Shown one piece after another: positions 21,600 to 32,093 of a stretch of 64,000 nt of DNA. The stretch lies in contig JACEVL010000081.1 of the NCBI GenBank assembly GCA_020284085.1, positions 1-64,000 on the forward strand, read 5' to 3'. The notes beneath the pieces were generated by a model. That model was not told the origin of the DNA. It ran no database searches and saw only the letters and a list, made by a program, of their open reading frames with translations. Position 1 is the stretch's first letter, and each line of letters begins with the position of its first letter. The DNA comes from Aporrectodea caliginosa (lineage: Eukaryota > Annelida > Clitellata > Crassiclitellata > Lumbricidae). Made by a program: the position numbers and the translations under genes.

Positions 21600-22610
21600 A
21601 TCTACTTAACCAGTAACGAACAAAATAATTTCTTATCTCCAGTATAATATATAACTTTGTCTTTTAAAGAAAATAGAAACGAAGTTTCTGTGTTTCTATT
21701 AACTTTTCATTTTATTTCAACAAAAGTTAAAAGAATTTATAAAACTAATTTTTTTAAATATTTACTATTGACATTTGCATATTTCAATTTAAATTTAAAT
21801 AATATTTCGGTTGAAAGCTGACAACAGATGCAAAAACGTAAAATATACAAATTACGAAAACATACGTATACAACTATACATGTTATAAAACAGATGAAAA
21901 TATGTGTGTACATCAGTGTGTGTGTGGGTGTGGGTGTAAAGACCGTGCCGCCCTCTGGCGAGCATTCGCGCTGTTGATAGGGCTATGAGGACAAATTCGA
22001 GCAAGCTTCATGAGGAAAGGATTCAACTTCAGTCGAGTTCGATTCCCCCCGTAGGCCATGGGTGTCCCATTGTGTTACTAACACGGGGTTCATGAAGCAG
22101 GCGTGCGCTACTACGGGGCTCGTCTACACGTGTCTTGTATAGCGCTACTAGACGTTATGTCTTTCAGCTCTTCAGAGACCAGGCCGAGCTTAGAGTCTAC
22201 AACCGGCTTTGGTGATGACAGAAAATTGTCTGCTCTGATTGGGTTTCTAGTTTCAACACCAGTACTTTCACTATTAGTCTACAGTTAACTCCCTGTCCTA
22301 GCACTTACTTTACTCCTTAGCATTTCTGCCTGTCTTGACGCTGTACTATTAATTTTTTTGGATTAAATGAACTAGTTCTGCGTTAGCTCTGTCTTATTAC
22401 TCAACATCAGCTATTTTGCTAGTTCCGAACTTTTGATTATAGTTTAATTAAAAGAAATTCACGGGAAATTCCACATCCAATCATGCCAAAACCAATTATT
22501 TTAAAACAAAAAATTATCAATAAGGGATTATGACAATTCAGTAATTCTAGTGAGCATATTAATCAATGGACAGTAGGAAAATGTTAACATAGAGTTTACA
22601 CAGTTTTGTG
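21600..22610. other. No gene recognised
   Basis: AT-rich. A short (TG)n-like stretch lies at 21905-21940. No coding similarity noticed. Confidence 0.5.
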
Positions 22611-22619
22611 TTCCAGGAT

Positions 22620-23070
22620 GCGTGTTCTATTTAGAAGGTTAATATTAAAGTCACCAAAGATATAACTTAATCTATTCTGTAACTTGGTTGCTTAAAATCT
22701 GGAATAGCTGATTAGAAAACAAATTAATATCAGCTCCACGAATTCTGAAAACTGTACATAGTGTAATAGCCTGTCTAGATAGCGTATACGCCCTTACAAA
22801 AACAGATTCCAGTAATTCTATATTAGAAGCTGGAAGAGTCCAGCTCATAACGAAGATTAAACTGCAAAGCTTTTCCTTGCGGACGTGATCTGCAAATGAC
22901 TTTATACCCATTGGGAGCAAAATTTGGTTTTCTGTTGCAGGAATACTCCAGGTTTTACTTAGTTCTATTACATAAAATTTCGTTTTAATGGTTTCGAGAA
23001 ATAATAAAGGTGCAGCACTATTCTTGTTAAAACAACGTATATTTAAGTGCAATAGTTTAAGGCTTTAAGT
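22620..23070 (-). pseudogene. Jockey/CR1-type LINE endonuclease fragment
   Basis: The frame at 23052-22672 begins LNIRCFNKNSAAPL and continues TIKTKFYVIELSKTWSI, then LLPMGIKSFADHVRKE, the N-terminal part of an AP-endonuclease domain. It continues in another frame as SYIFGDFNINLLN near 22650, a conserved endonuclease motif. The SKTW stretch replaces the usual catalytic TETW, consistent with decay. Confidence 0.7.
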
Positions 23071-23329
23071 TAATGTATTATAGTCAATAAAATCCTCAAA
23101 TTGATCTGCTGCCAGATATCTGGTTGGATGATGTTTTAGTTGGCCGTAGTTATTTAGATGAGGATCACACTCATCTGCTAATGCCAAGATAGACTTTACA
23201 GTGATAAAAGACTGAATAAACTGGATATATTGTTTGGAGACACGAACTTAGTTGCCTGTGAGGTAAAATCGTCGTCGTTGTTATCTAATTCGTGGAACTG
23301 CGCTGGACCCGCCTTTTGACCAGTCATTT

Positions 23330-23730
23330 TGGTACGCCATATTTATTATTCATTAGAGTTTCCTCTTTGGCACCAATACAACTAATAAGCACACTATTTA
23401 AATTAAACACTAGAGTAGAGATACTTGTAATAAGTTCAACAAAAACTGATGCTACGAAATCAATCGGGAAACACGCAAAGATAAGTGTGTAAAATGTATG
23501 ATATTGAGCTGATTGCGTGTTAAATTTAAAAAAAGGGATATAATCCAATCTAATTTGCCCCATTAGAACTATAGGCTACCTATTATAGTGCTGAACAGTG
23601 CATTATCCAGGCCCAAAGCAATGATAGTACTATAGTCTCTAATACTATAACTGCATAATCATGCATTGATGTTACTTGCTGCGTCTTGACAGCAAGTTAT
23701 TAAATAAACGAAAATACAATACAATACAAG
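23330..23730 (+). repeat. Dispersed repeat with 3' hairpin and (ATACA)n tail
   Basis: At 23662-23700 ACTTGCTG and CAGCAAGT pair around a short loop. The sequence then runs to TTATTAAATAAACGAAAATA and (CAATA)n. The hairpin and following bases recur in reverse at 14355-14420. It looks like the 3' end of a retroposon; the remainder is unrecognised. Confidence 0.45.
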
Positions 23731-23734
23731 AAGT

Positions 23735-26560
23735 TAAAGACGAACCTTACGAAGACCAATGAGAAGAGAATTACAGTAGTCAATTCGGGAGCATGTGAAA
23801 GCATGAACCAGATTTGTGAAAACAGAAGATGAGAAAGAACGCCGAACAGCCCTAAGACGCCTTAAAAATATAAAATAAGAAGAACGTGTTAGGTTAGAGA
23901 TATGATCTTTAAAAGAAAGGGAGCTAACTAGCGTAACACCCAGATCACGTACAGTTGAAGAAAAGGAATAGTGCGGGAAACTTTCCAAGAGGAGAACACA
24001 ATCAATCTTCAGAAGCTGTTGGGGGTGCCAAAACAAATGAACTGGGTTTTGGAGGCGTTAAGGCAGAGACGGTTTGATGCCATCCAGGAGTGAAGAGAAT
24101 TTGAGAGGGATTGAATACGCTCAACTAAGTGCATCTGGGATGAAGGAGACCCATGGACAAATTCTTACACATCATCTGCAAAGAGATGATCAGCAGCTCC
24201 AGAGAGTGGGAAAAGAGAGGGAATGTGAGCTGTATATAGAATGAAGAGCAGGGGACTCAGGACAGAGCTTTGAGGAACACACAATTTGATGTGGATCCAA
24301 TTAGTTTTGGAATCACCCGAGATAATCATGTGGGTTCGCTCAGACAAATAAGATCGAAACCAACAAAGGGGAAGGCCCTGTAACCCATAAGAAGTCTCAA
24401 GACGCTGAAGAAGAATATTGTGGTCAACCATATCAAAAGCTGCAGATACATCATAAAGAGCCAGGAGGGTGAGTTCAGACCTGTCAACAGCAGAATAGAT
24501 TTCAAAGAGGAGAGAGAGAATAGCAGTCTCCGTAGAGTGATGAGCCCTAAAGCCTGACTGATTCGGGGGAAGAAGACCAGATTGTTCAAGATAGGGAGGA
24601 GCTGGAGGGAAACAAGGCGCTCAAGAGTCTTGGATAAGAAAGACAGATTAGAGATGGGTCAGTAGTTTTGGCAGAGATTAGTATCGAGGTTAGGCTTTTT
24701 GAGTGAAAGAAAGACAAGAGCAAGTTTCTGAGATGGAGGAATACAGCCCTCAGCGAGTGACCTATTAAAGAGATAAACCAAAAAGGGAGCAAGGTCATCT
24801 AAAATGTCACTGATTACAAAAGGGGGTCGTGGGTCTAGTTCACATGATTTTAGATTTGCAAATTTTAAAACTAGACGAAGGTCCAATTCCGAGATAAGAC
24901 GGAATCTATCGAAGACAGCAGACGTCGATGAGAATGTCGGTGAAGGAGCATCAGCGGTCGTAGCGCGAAGTCTTGGCTGTAAGCATTTCTTGACATTCAT
25001 CTGCAGTGAAGGATGGAGTTTCAGTCGAACGAGAAGGACGACCGAGGAGACCCGAGACCGATGACCACAGGCGTCTAGGGTTTTTTCGTTTCTCAAGACC
25101 AATTACCCCAATGATCAGCTTCCTTCTGATGGTAGAGGCGATGTAATGAGCGAAGTTGGTTAATACAAGCTGGTCGATCATCAGGCTTCTTAGTCCGGCG
25201 ATAACGACGTCCCAAATATCGGGTACGACGACGAAGGCAATGACAGTCAGCATCATACCAGACTGACGTGTCCAGACTTTGCGACGAGGTAGCATGGCAT
25301 CAAGGAGATTTGTAACCGTAGAAGTATACAGGTCAAATAATTTTGCGACTGAGGGGACATTCAGAGTAGGATCCAGTGAAGAGAGGAGAGTGTCTCGTAA
25401 AGCAGCGCTGAAGGCACAATAGTCGAACGACTTCCATCCACGTATCATGCGGATGGATTGAATCGGTTGAAGATGAATAAAAGGAAGAGTGAACGTGATG
25501 ACGGAATGGTTGGAGCGCGTCGGATGAAGAATTTTGAGGTCTTCCACTTGATCATCTTGACCGGTAATGACAAGGTCACGGTAACCGCCTTGTAAGTGAG
25601 TAGCTTCACTGATATGTTGCCGAAGTCCAAATTGTGTCAGAAGGTCAAGAAATCGAACGGAAGTAGGTAGTGTAGGTTCTTTTCAATGAATGTTGAAATC
25701 GCCGAGGATAATGAGTTGGGAATTACGCGTAACAATGGTCTCAAAGAGGGTTGAGAGTTCTTCAAAGAATTGAGCTGTAGGAGGAGAAGAACCAGGTCTG
25801 TAGACTGTGAGTAAGGTGATAGGGCCATGAGGAGTTGCAGTGCTCAGGCATAGAGCTTCTAACGTGGTCAGTGAATCTCAAGAGCTATCTGCGAGACCCG
25901 TAGTGAGGAACGAAAGAACACGATGATGCATCCACCACGAGCCGATCGACCATCTGGATGAGGCGGTCGAGGGCGGTCACGCGATGAGAAACCAAACGGA
26001 GTCGCACGCAGAACAGGTACTGAATGTCTCAAGGCAAGGTGCCACCTTTCGGTGACGGCAAACACATCAAGCTGGTCCTCAAGAAGGGTCTGTGAGACGT
26101 AAGCAAACTTTTCGGATAGAGAATGAGCGTTCCAGGAGGCGAGTCGAAGACCAGAAGTAGGAGGAGACGGAGAAGGAAGTGGATTAGATGTAGTAGATGT
26201 CTGTTTACTGGATAGAGAAGCATCCTTCAGCAATGAGGCAGGACCAGTAGTAGCCGGCGTAGAGGTGACTGATAGCGAGGTCAGCAGCGGGGAAGATTGA
26301 TCCAGCCTATCCAAACGTTTCAGTCGCTCTTGTCGACAATTGGCAGGACACCAGATCTGGAACCTGAACAGGATCTTCCGAAGAGCACGACACGGCCGGA
26401 AACTGTTTGAACAAACTGAAGTAGTGATGAGTATGTGATGCGTGAATTAAACAAAGGCCTATTACAGGCAACAGTTGGAGTCGTAATTGGAGAAACAGAC
26501 ATCGACTTTGACTCCAGTGAAGATGTAGTCGTACATTAAGATGCCGACATCAAACGCAAC
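23735..26560 (-). mobile_element. L2-clade LINE, long but frameshifted and 3'-truncated
   Basis: The endonuclease begins near 26160 (LRLASWNAHSLSEKFAYVSQ, VTERWH) and continues to 25500 with ILGDFNIHIE-like and SNHSVITF motifs. A linker follows (DYCAFSAALRDTLLSSLDPT). RT comes next: NRSLAEGCIPPSQKLALVFL near 24720, AAFDMVDHNILLQRLETSYG near 24440, and the catalytic FADDV near 24165. The thumb is at 24036-23734 (SFPHYSFSSTVRDLGVTL, SRIDYCNSLLIGLRK). The protein stops where the next conserved LQ...AAR block should begin, so the 3' end is missing. About five frameshifts separate the pieces. Confidence 0.88.
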
Positions 26561-26978
26561 ACCGACATCGTCTTCGAAGACAACGTTGGAACAGACATCG
26601 TTTATTAATAACGAAGATTTTGTGCACGATAATTATAATCAATAATCGTAAACAGCCTGAACATGTAAACAAAATGGCGTAACCTCTGTCCAAATGACAC
26701 AACAAAACTTTGAATGTCTCAAAAACGGATGAGCAGGATCGAAATAAAATTAATAACGCCGATCCAGACAAAATAATCCTTGCATATGTCTGTTTACAGG
26801 AAGCACAAGACTAGAGTTGAACGTTGTAGATTTTGATCGAAATATCCAATCATAGTGAACGGCTAGTTTAAACTGCAAATTTAGGTCAAGACGGCGTAGT
26901 CTCTTTCGAAGCGTTCATACGACGCAATAAACTTCTAGGTTTATCCAAAACGGACGAGCACAATCCAAATAAGACTAG

Positions 26979-28026
26979 TGTCGCGACCTTGGCGCCACCT
27001 GGCTACCACTTGCGCTGTTGAGAGGACAGGGTGTCTAGCCTACTAAGGCCTTGGGTAAGGGTTTCTGGGTTTGAACTCAGGTCACGGGCATAACGGCCAG
27101 TGGCTACTCTCTCGGTAGATAAACACGGAGAGGAGGGATCCATAGGCACCCTGTTAGGTAATTTATATAGCTCCTTCTCCTTTGGGGTTTGTGTTTCCGC
27201 TTCTCTAGGGCCTGCTGAGATACTCCCAAGATGGCGTGTGTGGCCGCCCACGGCTACCCGGTCTGGGGCAGTGACCCTCCTAGGTTCACTTGGGCCCTTT
27301 TTCCTCCCAACAGAATTGTTCTTTATTTCAGATTCAGGCGCTACAGAAGCGAATCTCCTTCCTTTGGAGAGTGATTTTAGAAATGCCTGCATTGACAAGA
27401 ACTGAGTAGTTTGAAATTGTATTAACTTGTCTAAAACTTCAGTGGCCATCTTGCTTAATTATGTTGCGCCAAATAAAAGAGTTCACAAACACAATTGATT
27501 GTCATGCAATTAAACTTTAGGGTCTCTTTTCCCCCTAAATTGTTCATTTACATCTAATTGGGGTGATATCTTTACACAATCCACTTAGCACCAACACCAA
27601 TAATATTTCTTGGTATTTAAACAATAATAATCAAACAAAGATATTGATTATATCACCGCACAGAAGTTGCAGAACGAATCGACAGGCTTCTCTCCAACCG
27701 GACGACAGCACACTTCCCTGTAGAAGTCTCGTCCTCCCTTCAATCGATCTTCCGTCGATCGTCCTCGCAGTTTCTGGTTTCCCGATCACTGCTTCACACC
27801 AATTTTGTCCTTACCCACGGACTTCCTCGTCCTCAGCTTCGAAAACCTCCTCGTTTCCTCTTAAAACTGGTTTCGAACTGAATTCAGGTCTGTCCTCAAT
27901 AACCATCGCGTCAACCATCTTCTCTCACCCTGTGTAGTAAACTTCCGTCCGGCCGCCATCTACCTTTATCGCTTCAAGTTTTATAGCGCAATCGAAATTC
28001 TTGTGGCGCATATCAGATTCGCCACA
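26979..28026 (-). repeat. 3' LTR of the minus-strand element
   Basis: 1048 bp. It carries a copy of the first 148 gag codons (27449-27003) with a 12-codon in-frame deletion after codon 3, so the 3' LTR keeps an orphan gag start. Confidence 0.88.
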
Positions 28027-28045
28027 CTCTTCCCCCCTCACGAAG
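28027..28045 (-). promoter_or_regulatory. Polypurine tract
   Basis: On the minus strand GTGAGGGGGGAAGAG abuts the TG of the 3' LTR, the expected plus-strand primer position. Confidence 0.8.
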
Positions 28046-31004
28046 AATTTTCCGTCTGGCGGAAAATTCGTCAAGGTCCTCCTTGACAGCTAACTTAACA
28101 GGAAGAAGCCTCACAGGACGGTAATAACAACATTACAACAGTTCAAACAAAATAAAACGAACTTCCATCATGGAAGGACAGATTAACCGATTAAAAATAG
28201 CAGAACATCAATAGATCTTGACACATAAAACTGCTAAAACACAACAGGATCCTTAAGACCACAAAGGTATCAACCCTTAACCTCTAAGGTTTCCGGACTC
28301 ACCAACAACAGCCAAAAATAGGGTGGCTACCACCAACTTAATCGCCCAAACCTTGAAGCTAGCTTGAGTGCGAAGTTCCGAAAGTCCCTTTAAAATTTCT
28401 GCTTCTGAAAGAACTACACGCTGGATGTTCAAACGAGACACTTCTCTACAATCAGGATCCAAGTTTCCAAATCACATAAAGCATTATCTCACACAGGGTT
28501 GAATTTCCTTATCCACTTTCATTGTAGGAACGGCTATGGTCGCAATCGATCCGAACTCACTCACCGATTGAGTAGAACATTGGCCTTAAGGAGACACCGA
28601 GGGTCTGCGTTATCGCTACTTACAACGGTAAAACTCCTGCCACGTTACTCATGACTGAGGTAGCCTGGAAAGATGCTTCCAACTACTCTTCCACCGTAAC
28701 CCTGAGAAGTCCTAGGTTAAGTAGCGACTGTAAGGTTAACCAAATAAACCCTAAATCTACAACCAGGTACAACTCCTGTAAGCAAAACGGTTCAGAAACC
28801 AAAATGACCCCACCAGCCTAACTCGCTGGTATTAGAGACTCCTCTGGATAATTTAATACAGGACTGACCTCCAGTATATCACTCACCAAATTGGGTATAC
28901 TCTGTTCATCAACCAATTAATCATACTTAGAGTCGTCTTTATTCTAAACCAGAAGCTTAATCAATCAATGTTCAGCTTAAACAGCTACACCAATTCTATT
29001 ACATAAGCAATTGGTTCTCTAGTCTAGTATAAAGGACACTCAATTTAGTCTTCCATAACCACTGAAGTTTTGTACATCAGACATCCACCGTAGGCAAAAC
29101 CAGGCAATAAATCGCTTACTACAACATAGTTTTCCCACGGGGCATAGGGCTGTGCGATTCTATCCTTAACAACCACGCACTTATTTACCACCAATGCCTT
29201 ACTTACTTCCCAAGCCAAGGTACAGATAGTTCAACAACCAAGTAAATCACATGGCTTAGTATAGTCTCAACCAACTATCTGAATACATGTGTACAAGGTT
29301 CTTTAGTGACAACTTTTCACAAAGGACACCACAAATAGGTCAACGGTCAACTAACATCATCCTCTCAGTGCACGACACACAGTGTGATTCTCGTTAACGA
29401 TAACGATAACGAAAATGTTCGTTAACGAAAATAAAATGATTTCATTAACGATAACTATAACTATAACTAAAAAATATCATTAACTATAACTATAACTATA
29501 ACGAAAATAACACTAACGAAAATTCATCTTTATTTTCGTTAATACAAAAATTAAAATAGGAAGTGCAATATGGACGATTCGACATACATGAGAACGAAAA
29601 ATGCGATATTTTTATTATACAATTTGTCAGTTACTTTGGAAGCTCGTTTATTCATGAAGCTGAATCGACCCATGCTTCAAATGCTTTCAAAGCTCTGAGC
29701 ATATTGTGAAACAGTGTGTTAATACGCACAATTTTGCTTATAGCCTTAATTATTGTAACTAAGTAGTAGCTAAAATTAACTAAAATAAAAATTCATTAAC
29801 TATAACTATAACTAAAAAATAATACTAACTATAACTATAACTATAACTAAAACAAAAACCATTAACTATAACTGTAACTATAACTAAAATAAAATCTGTA
29901 AGGAGAATCACACTGACGACACAAGACCAGCAATAATCCAAGAGGTCACTAACTTATTAGCCCTCTGATTCTAATACTGTCTTAACAATAGCACTAGAGT
30001 TACGTTACCTCATAACAGTCCTCAATAGGGTGACGACATATTTATCCCCAGGTATGGCATTTCTCGGTCGGTGTATCAGGCTTAACTTCGAAGCATACTA
30101 CGCAACCTGCCTACCTTAAACATGTGGCCCCAAAGATACACCAAAGACTTGAACTCCTGTTCAGTAACTACTTATGTCCTACAGTCACAAATCGGTTAAC
30201 TTCTGGCATCTCACTACATCAGGATCTTAATTTAACCCACTGGTCATAGCAACAAGATATGTGCACTCAACTCTGACTTCAACTATTACTTCACTAATCA
30301 GGCAAAACAACCATTTACCTCTTTAGGTTACTGTAGCACACCACGATCCAGCTACAACATAGGCAACCTCTACACCTGTACAGATAAAATAAGCAACCAA
30401 AATTGCTATCACCAAAACTACAAGTGTCTGAGCAGGGTCTAGCCATTCTGCTATTACACTCCATATTCACAAAACCAAACAGAATTTATAAAGAAAACTA
30501 TTGCAAATCTTTTGCAACAACATACTGATCAGTGTCAATGCAACTGACTCAAAGACATCATATTTCTTGGCTCAAGCCACAAAATATCCTCACATAAGTC
30601 GTTGCTTTGCCTGACTTTCCATTAAACTCATACAACATTTAATCAAACTTAGAGAAAGAACTTTTAAGTAAAACCCTTAAACAAAAAAAACTATCACAAG
30701 CAAATATTTCTCACAAAAGCTATTATAAAGCCTCCGTGACTAAATCATTTCAACTAAAGCAATTCATCAAAATGAAACTCAAACATTGAACTAAATTGTT
30801 CAGACACAAGAACGTCCGCCATTACGCGGATAGCTATCCCTTACTAGACTCGGGTAAAGTCACTTCTAGAAATTTTCAACCCGATCAAAGTATAAGCTAT
30901 CCTCTCTAGATCTGCCTCTCTCATATCTAAATGAGCTTTAGTGGACAAAGACGGTAAAAACAACCAAATCATTTCTTCCAAATAAATGCAAAATACAGAA
31001 AGAC
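28046..31004. other. Internal non-coding region of the LTR element
   Basis: About 3 kb with stops in all frames. On the minus strand near 28462-28277 a 61-residue frame ends in a hydrophobic stretch (KLVVATLFLAVVG), but it has no recognisable family. No YxDD, RNase H or integrase motif was found. Confidence 0.6.
29380..29915. mobile_element. hAT-type MITE (536 bp) inside the LTR element
   Basis: Perfect 13-bp inverted ends CAGTGTGATTCTC and GAGAATCACACTG. Exact 8-bp target duplication ACGACACA at 29372-29379 and 29916-29923. The interior is GTTAACGATAACG and AACTATAACTATAAC simple repeats resembling the MITE at 3344. Confidence 0.92.
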
Positions 31005-31523
31005 CTAGCCAGTCACAATATTAGACTGATTGACTGATCTTGCCAATTGAGAGAAATTCGACTTTTGGTTGGGAACAATGGCGTTTGCTTCAACATCTAG
31101 TTCATCTTGCGCTGGAATGTTAGCATCAGAGGAAACAGCAATTCTTCGGCAACTTGACTCCGGACGTTTGCCACACACCGGAAGAACATGTCCATAGATG
31201 CTCATAGTGCGTTGACCAAAGTTCCACTGTACGTCTTGTTGTTCCAGCCAGGAAAGTCCAAAAATTAGTTCACTTATTTGTTCAGACACTAACCAAGGTA
31301 CTTCAAATTTATAACCTTCGGCTTCACACTGGAGAACGACTTCCCCACGCTCGCGAATGGAAGTCCCATTCGCCGCTCGGAGTAGCTGTCTGGAACCGGT
31401 TATGTCCTTCGATTGAACCAAGGAAGCTGGCGCAATCGACAGCTCGCTTCCAGTATCAACGAGAGCCAAAGTCGGCCTCCCATTGACTCGTAGTGACAGG
31501 TAGGCAGTATTGCAACCCTTCAC
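31005..31523 (-). CDS. Retropepsin-like aspartic protease of the LTR element
   Basis: 172-residue frame. NGRPTLALVDTGSELSIAPA carries the catalytic DTG (residues 23-25, Asp followed by Thr-Gly). A flap-like region and the LIFGLSWLEQQDV block (the conserved ILG-type segment) follow at about 86-98. It would process the Gag precursor. The start overlaps the end of the zinc-knuckle frame, suggesting a frameshift between gag and protease as in many retroelements. It ends with a stop at 31005, and no RT follows where one is expected. Confidence 0.78.
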   Translation of the reverse strand: MKGCNTAYLSLRVNGRPTLALVDTGSELSIAPASLVQSKDITGSRQLLRAANGTSIRERGEVVLQCEAEGYKFEVPWLVSEQISELIFGLSWLEQQDVQWNFGQRTMSIYGHVLPVCGKRPESSCRRIAVSSDANIPAQDELDVEANAIVPNQKSNFSQLARSVNQSNIVTG

Positions 31524-32093
31524 CTGGTGACAATGTCTTCCTCTTCACGTGCTTGAAACGGCGAAGGTTTCTGTGGACAGTTTTTCGCGTAGTGACCCGG
31601 CTGACCACAGGCGAAGCATCGATTCATCGACATGTCGGAGTTGTTGTATATTCGTGGCTTTCCAGCTTCTCGTGTACGCTGGAAGCTCGAGGGTTTCCGT
31701 TGAAACCGGTTGTTCACAGCAGCCGTTGGAGAGACGTTGTTGCTTCCCGTTCCCACTGCTCTCCACTCCTTCAGCATCTGTTCGATTTGCTCCAGCCGAC
31801 GCTGATGAGGTTCCAATTGTTGCTGAATTATCTTTTGGAACTTTTCTGATGATGGATCTTCTTCCTTGATAGTTTTCACTCTGGCCGGTCGACGTTCTGG
31901 GAATTGAGGCATCCTTGTCAGCTTTTCTGTACCTCTCCAGTCTCATCGCTAACTTGTAGGCTTGATCGAGAGTTTCCGGTTTCCTTTCTCTCAGTTTCAA
32001 TGCCAATTCTTTGTCAGCCAGGGCGTCGAGGAAGGATCTGATGGCGATCATCTCGCTGTGGACAGACGTTGGACCCGGGAAGACTAGCGCCAT
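31520..32093 (-). CDS. Gag C-terminal region with CCHC zinc knuckle (frameshifted)
   Basis: After the long gag frame ends at 32093, coding continues in a second frame (FPGPTSVHSEMIAIRSFLDA, DQAYKLAMRLERY). It then passes into a third (31912-31520) with a coiled-coil-like EKFQKIIQQQLEPHQRRLEQ and a CCHC knuckle, CFACGQPGHYAKNC. These are the nucleocapsid functions that bind genomic RNA. The frame changes may be mutations or a programmed shift; two shifts in close succession favour mutation. Confidence 0.7.

Noticed and set aside
31493..31869. Plus-strand frames across the zinc-knuckle region
   Set aside because: They are antisense shadows of the gag zinc-knuckle frame, which shows CCHC.
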